Notes: generated from the letters alone by a model not told the origin. Counted from the stretch's first letter, positions 25,611 to 35,137 are shown. The stretch is DNA of 64,000 bases from JAYFRL01 sp034925905 (GCA_034925905.1 JAYFRL010000016.1:1-64000); one strand, 5' to 3'. Made by a program: numbers and translations.

Positions 25611-26210
25611 ATGCTATCCGTTTTTTTACTTTCTGTGGCTTTAAGCATAGATGCACTCGGGATAGGCATATCCTATGGATTACGCGAAATAAGGATACCT
25701 CTTATAACGAAAGCAATAATATCAATTCAATCCGTTTTGATAACTGCTGCCGCAATTTTTTCAGGAAGTTTTATAACAAAGCTTTTGCCCGGATTTATTG
25801 CCGAAAAAATAGGAGTGTTTGTCTTAGTATCCCTGGGAGTATGGTTTATATTTGAAGGTTTAACGGAAGGAAAAGAAGAAACGGGAAAGAAGTATCTCGG
25901 ACACACAATTGATATAGCCAAAGCGCCTGTTAAATGTGATGCGGATAATTCCAGAACAATAGAATGGTTTGAAGCTTTTTATCTTGGGCTTGCTCTTTCC
26001 TTAGACTCGTTTGGGGCAGGAATAGGAGCCGGCGCAGCAGGGATTACAAACTATTTGATACCTTTTATGACAGCTTTATGCCAAATGTTTTTCCTTTGCA
26101 GCGGAAAATTTTTAGGCACAAAAATAAAACGGCTTTTTAATGTCAAAGAAAATGGCTTTATAATAATTTCCGGGTTATTACTTATCATTATAGGAGTTTC
26201 ACAAATATAA
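25611..26210 (+). CDS. ytaF: YtaF-like sporulation-associated membrane protein
   Basis: This 199-residue protein has six hydrophobic segments in two related halves, each with an Asp-containing motif: ALSIDALGIGISYG near the start and ALSLDSFGAGIGAG near residue 130. This is the MntP/YtaF superfamily pattern; the length and central linker fit YtaF, which is expressed during sporulation in Bacillus. Manganese-efflux MntP is the alternative. ATG 25611 is preferred because AAGGAG lies seven bases upstream. Confidence 0.75.
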   Translation: MLSVFLLSVALSIDALGIGISYGLREIRIPLITKAIISIQSVLITAAAIFSGSFITKLLPGFIAEKIGVFVLVSLGVWFIFEGLTEGKEETGKKYLGHTIDIAKAPVKCDADNSRTIEWFEAFYLGLALSLDSFGAGIGAGAAGITNYLIPFMTALCQMFFLCSGKFLGTKIKRLFNVKENGFIIISGLLLIIIGVSQI

Positions 26211-26249
26211 AAAACAAGGGTTAGCCTTTTAAGGCTAACCCTTGTTTTT
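26210..26249. terminator. Bidirectional terminator, ytaF / etfA
   Basis: A perfect 19-bp stem (26210-26228 with 26231-26249) with A and T tracts at opposite ends. It lies between convergent ytaF and etfA and should stop transcription from both sides. Confidence 0.85.
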
Positions 26250-26263
26250 ATAAAGGATTTTTA

Positions 26264-27316
26264 TTAATCAACAATTTTGTCTTGTTTAAACTTCTTTATG
26301 GCTTCAGTAAGCTTAGGAATTATAACCTTAACATCACCAACAACTCCAAGGTCCGCAACGTCAAATATAGCCGCTGTGTCATTCTTGTTTATGGCAACAA
26401 TATAGTTTGAATTTTCCATACCTGCAACGTGCTGAATAGCTCCTGAAATACCACATGCAAGATAAAGGTCTGGGCGAACTGTTTTCCCTGTCTGACCAAC
26501 CTGGCGGTCTTTTTCAATCCAGCAAGCATCGACGCAAGCCCTTGAAGAACCAACTTCCGCACCAAGAGCCTGGGCGCAATCTCTTATCATGCCAAAACCT
26601 TCCGGTCCGCCAATACCACGGCCACCTGAAACAATAAGCTTAGCTTCTGTAAGGTCAACTGCTTTTTTATTGGCTTTAACAACTTCAAGAATTTCAACAT
26701 TCATGTCTTCAGGTTTAAAAGCTATATCCATTTTGACAAGCTCGCCTGTTCTTGTTTTGTCTTCGGCTATTTTTCTCATAACACCGGGGCGAACGGTTGC
26801 CATCTGGGGTTTTGTTCTCGGGCACATAAGGGTAGCCATGATGTTCCCGCCGAAAGCAGGACGTGTCATAAGAAGACCTCTTCTCCCATCTGTTGCCCCC
26901 ATGGATTCTTCTTTTTCTATTTCTTCTGCATCTTTAACCATTTTGAGCCCTGTGCAATCTGCAACAAGACCTGTCTTAATACGGCTTGCAAGCCTTGGAG
27001 CAAGGTCTCGACCTATTGAAGAAGCTCCGAAAATCATAATTTCAGGATCGTATTTTTTGCAAATCTCCGTAAGAGCTTTTGTATATGGCTCTGTTACATA
27101 TTCCTTAAGCATCGGATCGTCAACAAGGATAACCTTATCTGCTCCAAAATGATATAATTTATCAACTTCGCCTTCCATATGATATCCCAATAAAACGGCA
27201 ACTACGTCGTCTTTTAAATCTTCTTTTAATCTTGTAGCCTCGCCAATAAGCTCAAGTCCTACATTCTGGACTTTGCCTTTTCTTTGTTCTATCACTACAA
27301 AAATTCCTTTACTCAT
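26264..27316 (-). CDS. etfA: Electron transfer flavoprotein, alpha subunit (butyryl-CoA set)
   Basis: The 350-residue EtfA has the N-terminal nucleotide-like fold and the C-terminal FAD domain with SGGRGIGG, RACVDACWIEKDRQVGQTGKTV in part, ACGISGAIQHVAGM and DVADLGVVGDV. With EtfB it passes electrons between NADH, ferredoxin and butyryl-CoA dehydrogenase, the flavin-based bifurcation used by butyrate-forming Clostridia. It is the last gene of the bcd-etfB-etfA operon. No N-terminal ferredoxin domain is present. Confidence 0.95.
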   Translation of the reverse strand: MSKGIFVVIEQRKGKVQNVGLELIGEATRLKEDLKDDVVAVLLGYHMEGEVDKLYHFGADKVILVDDPMLKEYVTEPYTKALTEICKKYDPEIMIFGASSIGRDLAPRLASRIKTGLVADCTGLKMVKDAEEIEKEESMGATDGRRGLLMTRPAFGGNIMATLMCPRTKPQMATVRPGVMRKIAEDKTRTGELVKMDIAFKPEDMNVEILEVVKANKKAVDLTEAKLIVSGGRGIGGPEGFGMIRDCAQALGAEVGSSRACVDACWIEKDRQVGQTGKTVRPDLYLACGISGAIQHVAGMENSNYIVAINKNDTAAIFDVADLGVVGDVKVIIPKLTEAIKKFKQDKIVD

Positions 27317-27355
27317 TGTAGGGTCTTCCTCCTTATTCTTATATTAACCAGCGAA

Positions 27356-28147
27356 TCAGATGAGATGTTTTTCGTCAAGCTTTTCCATTATTGCTGCAAC
27401 AGCCTGCTCGGCCGAAAGATCTTTAAGCAATGTGCCTGCTCCTTTTACTTCCTTTGTGAAGGATCTGTAAACATTTGTCGGGGAACCTCTTAAACCAATC
27501 ATGTCAAGTTCAAGGGCATCCTTAAGATCTTCAAAGCCTAAAATCTTTACTTCCTTTTCATAAGCCTCAACAATTCCTGCAACACTCATATATCTTGGTT
27601 CTGCAAGCTCGGCGATTGCTGTAAGAAGGCACGGAGTTTTAATCTTTACTATATGATATCCATCTTCAAATTGTCTTTTAACAACAAGATGATCTTCAGC
27701 CACTTCTCTTATATCTTCAACATAGCTAACCTGGGGAACACCTAATTTTTCAGCAAGCTGAGGCCCAACCTGGGCTGTGTCGCCGTCGATTGCCTGGCGT
27801 CCTGTTATAATAAGGTCATATCCTATTTTCCGAAGCGCAGCAGCAAGAATAGCAGATGTGGCATATGTATCTGAACCGCCAAATTCCCTGGCTGAAACAA
27901 GATAAGCTTCATCACAGCCCATGGCCAACGCTTCTCTTAAGGCAACATCTGCCTGCATGGGGCCCATAGAAACAACCGTTATCGTTCCCCCTAATTCTTC
28001 TTTTATCTTTAAAGCAGCTTCTATCCCTGTTTTATCGTCATGATTTATAATACTCGGAACACCGTCTCTGATGAGCGTGCCTGTTTTGGGGTCTATTTTA
28101 ACTTCAACTGTATCTGGAACTTGTTTAATGCATACAACAATTTTCAT
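27356..28147 (-). CDS. etfB: Electron transfer flavoprotein, beta subunit (butyryl-CoA set)
   Basis: The 263-residue EtfB starts with KIVVCIKQVPDT and contains NHDDKTGIEAALKIK, GRQAIDGDTAQVGPQLAE and a closing FTKEVKGAG region. In bifurcating ETFs this subunit carries the NADH-accepting FAD. It lies 20 bp after bcd and 39 bp before etfA. Confidence 0.95.
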   Translation of the reverse strand: MKIVVCIKQVPDTVEVKIDPKTGTLIRDGVPSIINHDDKTGIEAALKIKEELGGTITVVSMGPMQADVALREALAMGCDEAYLVSAREFGGSDTYATSAILAAALRKIGYDLIITGRQAIDGDTAQVGPQLAEKLGVPQVSYVEDIREVAEDHLVVKRQFEDGYHIVKIKTPCLLTAIAELAEPRYMSVAGIVEAYEKEVKILGFEDLKDALELDMIGLRGSPTNVYRSFTKEVKGAGTLLKDLSAEQAVAAIMEKLDEKHLI

Positions 28148-28167
28148 GGTAAATCTCCTTTCTTAAA

Positions 28168-29310
28168 TTAGTTTATACTCATAGAACCTGAAATTACCAT
28201 TTTCATAGCTTCAGAAGTTCCTTCATAAATCTCTGTTATCTTTGCGTCCCTCATCATTCTTTCAACAGGATATTCTCTTGAGTATCCATATCCGCCAAAC
28301 AACTGCACACAAGCCCTTGTTACTTCGTTTGCAGTTTCGGAAGCAAAAAGCTTAGCCATTGCTGCAAGAGGACCATATGCTTCATGGTTATCCTTTGCAA
28401 CAGCTGCTCTCCATGTCATAAGCCTTGCAGCGTCAACCTTTGTCTGAAGCTCTGCAAGCTTAAATTGTGTATTCTGGAACTGGGAAATCCTTTTCCCAAA
28501 CTGTTTTCTTTCTTTAACGTATTTTGTGGCTTCGTTGATAGCGCCTTGAGCAATTCCTACAGATTGAGCTGCAATACCGATTCTTCCGCCGTCAAGAGCC
28601 TTCATGGCTATTTTAAAGCCATCGCCTTCTTTTCCAAGCAAATTTGCAGCTGGGACGCGAACATTTTCATAAGCAACTTCACAGTTTGAAGCAGCTCTAA
28701 TACCCATTCTCGGGATATTTGTTCCTACAGAAATTCCGGGCATTGTTCTTTCAACAACAAAAGCGGAAATGCCTTTTGTTCCTTTAGATTTATCAGTCAT
28801 CACAAAAACAACAAATGTATCTGCAAAGCCTGAGTTTGTCGTAAATATTTTTGAACCGTTGATAATATAATCATCACCATCGCGGATAGCTTTTGTCTGC
28901 TGACCTGCCGCATCGGTTCCCGCATTAGGCTCTGTTAAGCTAAAACAGCCAACCTTGCTGCCGTCAACGAGAGGTCTTAAAAATTTTTGCTTTTGTTCTT
29001 CCGTTCCAAATTCAGAAATACAAGCGCAGCAAAGAGAGGTATGTACGGATATTGTAATACCTGTGCTTGCGTCCTGTTTTGAGACTTCTTCCATGCAAAG
29101 CGTATAGGATAATACGTCTGCACCTGATCCGCCGTATTCTTTACCATAAGGTATGCCAAGCATTCCATATCTCTGCATTTTAGCAAGAAGACTCATGTCA
29201 TATTGTTCACATTCATCCATATCTCTAGCTATGGGCTTTATTTCGTTCTCGGCAAATTTTCTATACAGCTCCTGTTGAAGCAAATGCTGCTTTGATAATT
29301 TGAAATCCAT
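28168..29310 (-). CDS. bcd: Butyryl-CoA (acyl-CoA) dehydrogenase
   Basis: This 380-residue flavoenzyme has the acyl-CoA dehydrogenase fold: CFSLTEPNAGTDA, ITNSGFAD-like flavin contacts (FTTNSGFADTFVVF), MGIRAASNCEV, QFGGYGYSREYPVERMMRDAK and the catalytic Glu in EIYEGTSE. It reduces crotonyl-CoA to butyryl-CoA with electrons from the adjacent EtfBA. It heads the operon, with a leader of about 170 nt. Confidence 0.93.
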   Translation of the reverse strand: MDFKLSKQHLLQQELYRKFAENEIKPIARDMDECEQYDMSLLAKMQRYGMLGIPYGKEYGGSGADVLSYTLCMEEVSKQDASTGITISVHTSLCCACISEFGTEEQKQKFLRPLVDGSKVGCFSLTEPNAGTDAAGQQTKAIRDGDDYIINGSKIFTTNSGFADTFVVFVMTDKSKGTKGISAFVVERTMPGISVGTNIPRMGIRAASNCEVAYENVRVPAANLLGKEGDGFKIAMKALDGGRIGIAAQSVGIAQGAINEATKYVKERKQFGKRISQFQNTQFKLAELQTKVDAARLMTWRAAVAKDNHEAYGPLAAMAKLFASETANEVTRACVQLFGGYGYSREYPVERMMRDAKITEIYEGTSEAMKMVISGSMSIN

Positions 29311-29485
29311 TTATAACCCTCCTGTTAAAAATAATAAATAAAACCTTTAATTGATGGAACGGAAAATAAATACAAAAAAACTAGAAAAGTATAGTCCTTG
29401 TTTTTATTATATTTATCACCGTTATTATACTTTTAAAATAATATTAGCAAACTAATTACTAGCATGCAAAGTGTTATACAAGAGA
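29311..29485 (-). other. Leader of the bcd-etfB-etfA operon
   Basis: About 170 nt lie between the predicted start and the bcd ATG, ending with AGGAGGG. I looked for a Rex-type site (TTGTTAA-N4-TTAACAA) and a riboswitch fold and saw neither. No gene lies here. Confidence 0.45.
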
Positions 29486-29514
29486 ATTTTATACTATCCG
29501 TAATATAATGTCAA
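29486..29514 (-). promoter_or_regulatory. bcd-etfBA promoter
   Basis: On the minus strand TTGACA (29514-29509), 17 bp and TAAAAT (29491-29486). Confidence 0.65.
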
Positions 29515-29659
29515 TACGTTTTAACCAATTACCAATTAAAAAAAATAAGCTGTTATATTAAGCTTGAAGATAAGCTATATTTTTATTGAGAAACTGCGGG
29601 ATTTATGCAGATTTTTACAGATAAACCGCGTACTTTTTATATATTAAAATTAATACCCA

Positions 29660-29703
29660 AAAGGCCATAAGAGCATATCAAAAGATATGCTCTTATGGCC
29701 TTT
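29660..29703. terminator. Terminator between the two ETF operons
   Basis: A perfect 20-bp stem (29660-29679 with 29684-29703) and a 4-nt loop lie downstream of etfA2. They insulate the second ETF operon from the bcd promoter region. Confidence 0.8.
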
Positions 29704-29781
29704 AATGGTTAACTATAACCATATTTTATTTCCCACACCGGATAGAGCTAATATTCTTTACTTATTTTCATAATTTCAAAA

Positions 29782-30774
29782 TCAGGTCTTTATATTTTTT
29801 ATTTCCTTAATAAGCACCGGCAATATATTGTTGACATTTCCAACTATCCCAACATTAGAAACATCAAATATAGCGGCTTCTTCATCCTTGTTTATTGAAA
29901 AAATAAAATCAGAATCCCGCATTCCAGAAACGTGCTGTATTGCCCCCGACATTCCGCAGGCTATATAAAGCCTGGGTTTAACTATTTTCCCGGATTGACC
30001 TATCTGGTGCGATCTTGGTATCCAGCCTGATTCTATAGGAGCTCTTGTTGCTCCAACAGCCCCGCCAAAAAGAGCGGCAAGCTCATAAAGCATTTCAAAA
30101 TTTTCTTTTGAGCCCATTCCTCTTCCGCCGGAAACTATGGTCACAGCATCCTCAAGATTAACAGCTTCCGTTATTTCGTTTACACTTTCAACCAGCGCAA
30201 AGCCTTTTGTTCCACAGATATCTGTTTTTTCTTCTGTTATATTGGCACGCTTTTCCGGGTCAAAATTAAGCTTTTTAAAAGCGCCCTTCTGAATAGTTCC
30301 TATTTTGGGAAAATTCCCTTCTATAACACAGTCGTAAAATATATTTCCTGAATATGCAGGGCATGTCCATAAAATATTGCCTTCGTTTAAAGAAAGCTTC
30401 ACCGCATCAGATACCAGCAAACAGCATAGCTTTACCGAAAGGCAGGCTAAAAGCTCTTTCCCAAAGGATGTCCCCATGGCAATAACGGCAAAAGGCTTAT
30501 ATTCTTTTAAAAGCTCCTCTAATGCTGAAGCAGCAGCAGCTATATCATATTCCTTTATATCACTGCCAACAGATATTATGCTATCTGCGCCAAAGCCTGA
30601 AATTTCTTTTAAAACCTCGTCCCCACCAGCCTTAAACACTATGGCAACAGCCTTTTCTCCTTTTTCTCCTGCAATGAGTTTTGCGGCTGAAAGAGCCTCA
30701 AAGGACGACTTAACGGGTATCCCGTTTTTAGTTTCAATAATAACCCATATGTTTTTGTTTCCTTCGGTTACCAT
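29782..30774 (-). CDS. etfA: Electron transfer flavoprotein, alpha subunit (second set)
   Basis: This 330-residue EtfA paralogue has the C-terminal FAD-binding features SGGRGMGSKENFE, HQIGQSGKIVKPRLYIACG and DVSNVGIVGNV. ATG 30774 is preferred: AAAGGAGAG lies upstream and an earlier in-frame start is inside etfB2's end. There is no N-terminal ferredoxin module, unlike the EtfA-type subunit of the Acetobacterium lactate dehydrogenase complex. It is clearly divergent from the first EtfA in the window and ends a four-gene operon. Confidence 0.93.
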   Translation of the reverse strand: MVTEGNKNIWVIIETKNGIPVKSSFEALSAAKLIAGEKGEKAVAIVFKAGGDEVLKEISGFGADSIISVGSDIKEYDIAAAASALEELLKEYKPFAVIAMGTSFGKELLACLSVKLCCLLVSDAVKLSLNEGNILWTCPAYSGNIFYDCVIEGNFPKIGTIQKGAFKKLNFDPEKRANITEEKTDICGTKGFALVESVNEITEAVNLEDAVTIVSGGRGMGSKENFEMLYELAALFGGAVGATRAPIESGWIPRSHQIGQSGKIVKPRLYIACGMSGAIQHVSGMRDSDFIFSINKDEEAAIFDVSNVGIVGNVNNILPVLIKEIKNIKT

Positions 30775-30787
30775 AGCTTTCTCTCCT

Positions 30788-31588
30788 TTAAAGCACACCC
30801 GCTTTAAGCATAATTTCAACTGCCTTCTTGACAGCTTCGGCGGCGTCTTTTTCTTTTATTTTTATTCCCGCTTCCCTCGTTTTTAAAGGATATATATCAA
30901 TTATTTTGATAGAATTCATATTTTTAAAATCCGCTGCGGATATTTTAAGATCTGACGCAGAAAAAACCGGTATATCTGCTTTTCTCGCAGCTATTTTGCT
31001 TTTCATTGTGGGATACCTTGGATCATAATCCGGTTTTGTAACCGTAAACAGACAAGGAGTGCCTATTTCTATGATATTATATCCTTCTTCCGTCTCCTGC
31101 TTAACGGAAAGCCCCCTGCCTTTAGATGAAACCGCTATTATGTCCGAAACCATATTAAGCCCCATGGTTTCCGCAAGCTGCGCTCCCACAACACCGGAAG
31201 AAAAATCCGTGGATTCCCGACCGCAAAAAATTATATCAAATTTTGAGCCTAATGTTTCCTCGATTTTTGAAATAGCAGCCTTAAGCACTGTTGCTGTTGC
31301 AAAAGTGCCTATATCTGAGAAAATCTCATCACAAACAAGAAAACCTTTGTCTGCCCCAACAGAAAGGCAATTCCTTATGGCGTCTTTGGATTTTTCGTCC
31401 CCTATCGAAAGCACCGTTATATTGCCTTCGTTTGCTTCTTTAAACCTTGCCGCCATCTCCAAAGCGTATGTGTCAAATGCGTTGACAACCGGCGTTATGC
31501 CTGATATATCAGGAGAACCCGTGTTCTTGTCAAAGCAAACCTTAACAGCGTCATCGGGAACCTGTTTTATACAAACCAAAATTTCCAT
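30788..31588 (-). CDS. etfB: Electron transfer flavoprotein, beta subunit (second set)
   Basis: This 266-residue EtfB paralogue starts EILVCIKQVPDDA and has VNAFDTYALEMAAR and FCGRESTDFSSGVVGAQLAE. The last motif differs from GRQAIDGDTAQVGPQ of the first EtfB, so the partner or electron route may differ. It is 14 bp from acd2 and 13 bp from etfA2. Confidence 0.93.
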   Translation of the reverse strand: MEILVCIKQVPDDAVKVCFDKNTGSPDISGITPVVNAFDTYALEMAARFKEANEGNITVLSIGDEKSKDAIRNCLSVGADKGFLVCDEIFSDIGTFATATVLKAAISKIEETLGSKFDIIFCGRESTDFSSGVVGAQLAETMGLNMVSDIIAVSSKGRGLSVKQETEEGYNIIEIGTPCLFTVTKPDYDPRYPTMKSKIAARKADIPVFSASDLKISAADFKNMNSIKIIDIYPLKTREAGIKIKEKDAAEAVKKAVEIMLKAGVL

Positions 31589-31602
31589 AGCCTACCTCCA
31601 GA

Positions 31603-32742
31603 TTAAAATTTACCCATAACGCTGCTTGATATAACCATCCTTTGGATTTGATTCGTGCCCTCAAAAATCTGGAATATTTTTGCGTCACGCAAAAGCTTTT
31701 CAACGGGATATTCCCTTGAATAGCCATATCCGCCAAATATCTGGACAGCATCGCTTGCAACCTGAAAAGCAATGTCCGAAGCATAGCATTTTGCTATTGC
31801 CGATTCCTTGCTATAGCTTAATCCAAGCTCCTGAAGCCTAAGCGCATGAGAGGTCATCTGGCGCGCGGTTTCCGTTTTTATTTCCATATCGGCTATCATA
31901 AATTGTATAGCCTGGTTTTTCCCTATAGGCTTACCAAAGGTAACCCTTTCCTTCGCATATTTAACGGCTTCGTCTATTGCTCTCTGAGCTATGCCTACAG
32001 CTCCGCAGGCTATAAACGCCCTGGAAACATCAAGGGTTTTCATGGCAAGTTTAAAACCGTCACCTTCCTTGCCGATTATGTTTGAAGCCGGAATCCTCAC
32101 GTCTTCAAATACAACGTCGCAGGTTGTGGAAGTTCTTATACCCATTTTGTTTTCATGGTTTCCAGTGCTTAAACCTTCCGCGCCTTTAAAAACAAGAAAA
32201 GCCGTCATGCCTTTAACTCCGGCTGATTTATCCGTCACGGCAGTCACCACAAAAAAATCCGCAACGCTGCCGTTTGTTATAAAGCATTTTCTGCCGTTTA
32301 AAACATATTCGCCGCCGTCTTTTACTGCTGTTGTTTTGGTAGACGAGACATCCGAGCCAGCCATAGGCTCTGTAACGCAAAATGCGCCATAGCCTCCGTC
32401 AACAATTATCTTGCAGCATTTTTGCTTCTGTTCTTCCGTACCCCCTAAAAACACAGTGTCTAAAGCAACGTCATTAACAAGCAAAGTTACGGCAAATCCT
32501 GCATCAGCTTTTGCCATTTCTTCATACATAGCAGCACAGCTTATTTTATCAAGCCCTATTCCGCCATATTCTTCTGGTATTGAAAGAATATTTAACTGCA
32601 TCTTGGCAGCCTTATCATATATTGCTTTTGGCCATTCGCCTGAAATATCGTATTCTTTACACTGCTCCTTAACCTCTTTTTCGCAGAAATCCTTAACTGA
32701 TTCAAGCAAATCCTTAGTTTCATCCGTTAAAATATAAGACAT
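31603..32742 (-). CDS. Acyl-CoA dehydrogenase (second set)
   Basis: The 379-residue enzyme has AFCVTEPMAGSDVS, CFITNGSVADFFVV, MGIRTSTTCDVVFEDVRIP, FGGYGYSREYPVEKLLRDAK and the catalytic Glu in QIFEGTNQ. It is an ETF-linked acyl-CoA dehydrogenase or enoyl-CoA reductase, similar in plan to Bcd but distinct. Its substrate chain length is unknown; propionyl/acryloyl-type or branched substrates are possible. Being sandwiched between a 2-hydroxyacid dehydrogenase and etfBA is the key context. Confidence 0.9.
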   Translation of the reverse strand: MSYILTDETKDLLESVKDFCEKEVKEQCKEYDISGEWPKAIYDKAAKMQLNILSIPEEYGGIGLDKISCAAMYEEMAKADAGFAVTLLVNDVALDTVFLGGTEEQKQKCCKIIVDGGYGAFCVTEPMAGSDVSSTKTTAVKDGGEYVLNGRKCFITNGSVADFFVVTAVTDKSAGVKGMTAFLVFKGAEGLSTGNHENKMGIRTSTTCDVVFEDVRIPASNIIGKEGDGFKLAMKTLDVSRAFIACGAVGIAQRAIDEAVKYAKERVTFGKPIGKNQAIQFMIADMEIKTETARQMTSHALRLQELGLSYSKESAIAKCYASDIAFQVASDAVQIFGGYGYSREYPVEKLLRDAKIFQIFEGTNQIQRMVISSSVMGKF

Positions 32743-32758
32743 AAACCGGCCTCCTTAG

Positions 32759-34177
32759 TTATAATTTATGGCAAACTTTGCCTGGATTTAATATAAGGTT
32801 CGGATCAAAAACCTTTTTAATTCCAAACATCAAATCCATACTTGCTTTTCCGACGGTTTCCTCAAGGTATTCCATTTTAACGCGTCCTATTCCATGCTCC
32901 CCTGAAACAAGACCTCCCATTTCCTTTGCTTTCTCATACAAATTATCCATAACATTTTTGGATTTTAATGTCCATTCTTCGTCTGAAAGCTCATCTTTAA
33001 ACGGATAAATATGCAGGTTGCCGTCTCCGGCATGACCAAAGCCCATTATCCTTACATTGTGTTTTTCGGAAAGCTCCTTAAGATATGAAAAATATTCGGC
33101 TATTTTGTTTATAGGCACAACAACATCGCATTCCTCAATTTCAGGAGTTATAGCCAATATTGCCTTGAAAAACGAGCTTCTAGCCGTCCAAGCATTCCTT
33201 TTGAGTTCCGGAGTGTCTGCAACCAAAACATCTATCGCTCCTTCATCAAGCATAATTTCAGAAGCCCTTTCCATTGTGTCGTTAAGAATATCCTCTGAAT
33301 TGCCGTCAAACGTAATGAGCAGATAGGCTTTTGCAGAAACTCCATTGATAACCTTCGGAAAAACCGTTTTTTCAAGATATGCTTCCGTTGCTTCAACAAT
33401 ATCCCTGCCCATAAACTCAAGTGCCTGCGGATTAAGCCCACTCATTAAAAGCTTTGGCACAGTTTTTATTCCCGTATAAAGGTCTTCAAAAGGAACTATC
33501 AAGCTTACGGTTTCTTTAGGCATAGGTATAAGCTTAAGCGTAAGCTCAGCTATTACTCCGAGAGTGCCTTCAGAGCCTATAATAAGGCTTAACAAACTAT
33601 AGCCGGAGCTGGATTTTGCAACATTCCGCCCAAAATTTAATATCTCACCTGTGGGAAGGACAACCTTGGCGGATTTCACATAATCCCTTGTAACCCCATA
33701 TTTAACAGCCCTCATCCCTCCTGCATTTGTTGATACATTCCCTCCAAGCGTTGCCAGCTTTTCACCCGGGTCAGGAGGATAAAAAAGCCCATACTTTGCG
33801 GAGTCCTCTGAAAGATCATTTAAAAGGACACCCGGCTCAACCCTAACCGTAAAGTTTTCAAGATCATACTCAAGTATTTTATTCATCCTCTTAATTGACA
33901 AAACTATCCCGCCAAATATAGGGACGGCGCCTCCTGCAAGCCCTGTCCCAGCACCCCTGGCGGTTAACGGAATCAAATTATCGTTGCAAAGCTTAAGTAC
34001 TTTTGAAATTTCATCGGCAGAAACTGCCTCAACCACTGCCTCCGGGAACTTTTTGCCATAAGCAGGCATTTCATCATGGCAATAGTCATCGTTGATATCT
34101 TCTCCGAAAAAAACTCTGCCAGGAGCAATTTCTTTAAGCTTATTCAAGATTTCAGGTGTTACTTTGTTATAACCCAT
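32759..34177 (-). CDS. GlcD/LDH-type FAD-linked 2-hydroxyacid dehydrogenase
   Basis: The 472-residue protein has the PCMH-type FAD domain (TARGAGTGLAGGAVP near residue 73, GGNVSTNAGGMRAVKYG near residue 147, IGSEGTLGVI near residue 205) and the C-terminal FAD-oxidase domain with GFGHAGDGNLH and SGEHGIGR. This family oxidises D-lactate, glycolate or 2-hydroxyglutarate. The ETF-linked D-lactate dehydrogenase of acetogens is of this type. It heads the operon, 16 bp before acd2, and is divergent from a TetR regulator. Confidence 0.88.
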   Translation of the reverse strand: MGYNKVTPEILNKLKEIAPGRVFFGEDINDDYCHDEMPAYGKKFPEAVVEAVSADEISKVLKLCNDNLIPLTARGAGTGLAGGAVPIFGGIVLSIKRMNKILEYDLENFTVRVEPGVLLNDLSEDSAKYGLFYPPDPGEKLATLGGNVSTNAGGMRAVKYGVTRDYVKSAKVVLPTGEILNFGRNVAKSSSGYSLLSLIIGSEGTLGVIAELTLKLIPMPKETVSLIVPFEDLYTGIKTVPKLLMSGLNPQALEFMGRDIVEATEAYLEKTVFPKVINGVSAKAYLLITFDGNSEDILNDTMERASEIMLDEGAIDVLVADTPELKRNAWTARSSFFKAILAITPEIEECDVVVPINKIAEYFSYLKELSEKHNVRIMGFGHAGDGNLHIYPFKDELSDEEWTLKSKNVMDNLYEKAKEMGGLVSGEHGIGRVKMEYLEETVGKASMDLMFGIKKVFDPNLILNPGKVCHKL

Positions 34178-34509
34178 AAGATTTATCCCCGACCTTCTGA
34201 TTTTTTAATTAAACCGGCTTTTAAAAATATATATTTTATGATAACCGAAAATTACCATCAATTCAAGGGAAAGCAGTTTAAACATATATTTTAAATCGGA
34301 TGCTCCCTAATTATATTCTTAACTTTAACAATTATAAAATACAAAAGCAAATCTTCCGCCACCGTTTTCATTAAAACTTATGTGCTAAGCATTAACTTTC
34401 CAGCCATTTAATAAATATTGTGCAAGTTCTTCTTTGTTTATGGTATACTTATATGCAAATAAAAACATCGTGAAATTTTGATATATTAAAAATACGAGGT
34501 GTTTTAAAC
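34178..34509. other. Divergent control region, glcD operon / tetR
   Basis: No gene is visible. A TATACT element at 34444-34449 suits tetR, and TATAAT elements on the minus strand (34336-34331 and 34315-34310) could serve the glcD operon, but convincing -35 partners are missing. I did not find a clear long palindrome for TetR. Confidence 0.4.
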
Positions 34510-35127
34510 ATGTTTGAAAGAAAAAAGAGAAATTCCGCAAGAGAGCGCCTTATATTAGCAGGAATAGCAGAAATCGAAAAAAACGGAGTCAAAGATTTTT
34601 CTATGCGTAAGGTTGCCGAAAGCTGCTCAGTGTCCTGTGCAACGCCCTATAAACATTTTAAAGACAAACAGGCTTTTATTGCGGAAATAATAAAATATGT
34701 AAACAAAATCTGGTATGAACGTCAGCTTGAAATAAAGGGGAAATATCCTGACGACGTAAAACTTTTGCTTACGGAAACAAGCGTTGAATATATACGTTTT
34801 TTGTTGCTTAACCCTCATTTCCGTTCAATAATAATGCTTAAAGATGAAAATATGACTGAGGATCAGGTACATGAAAAATCTAAAATAAGCAATTTCTCAA
34901 TGGAACTTATAAATCGTTATTGTGCTGAAATTAAAATGCCCGAAGAGGTTAAAATTATAAAAACCTTTATAATCCGTTCTCTAATATATGGCGCAGCTCT
35001 TATGATTGATAACGGAGAAATTACATACAGCGAAAAAAATATCGGATACATCCGAAAAATTATAGAACGCGAATTTAATATGGATTGGAAAGGCGATCCT
35101 ACATTTGACATTTTGTGGAAAATGTGA
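34510..35127 (+). CDS. TetR-family transcriptional regulator
   Basis: The 205-residue protein has the N-terminal TetR helix-turn-helix (RERLILAGIAEIEKNGVKDFS, then MRKVAESCSVSCATPYKHFKDKQAF in part) and a helical ligand-binding domain. It is divergent from the glcD-acd2-etfBA operon with 332 bp between, so it probably controls that operon, possibly in response to an acyl-CoA (inference). The next gene, for a hemolysin III family protein, may also be under its control through a palindrome between them. Confidence 0.85.
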   Translation: MFERKKRNSARERLILAGIAEIEKNGVKDFSMRKVAESCSVSCATPYKHFKDKQAFIAEIIKYVNKIWYERQLEIKGKYPDDVKLLLTETSVEYIRFLLLNPHFRSIIMLKDENMTEDQVHEKSKISNFSMELINRYCAEIKMPEEVKIIKTFIIRSLIYGAALMIDNGEITYSEKNIGYIRKIIEREFNMDWKGDPTFDILWKM

Positions 35128-35137
35128 TATTATATTA

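Noticed and set aside
26589..27152. Plus-strand frame of 187 codons
   Set aside because: It is antisense to etfA with no ribosome binding site.
29311..29510. Rex operator or riboswitch in the bcd leader
   Set aside because: No TTGTTAA/TTAACAA pair and no recognisable aptamer core could be found by eye.
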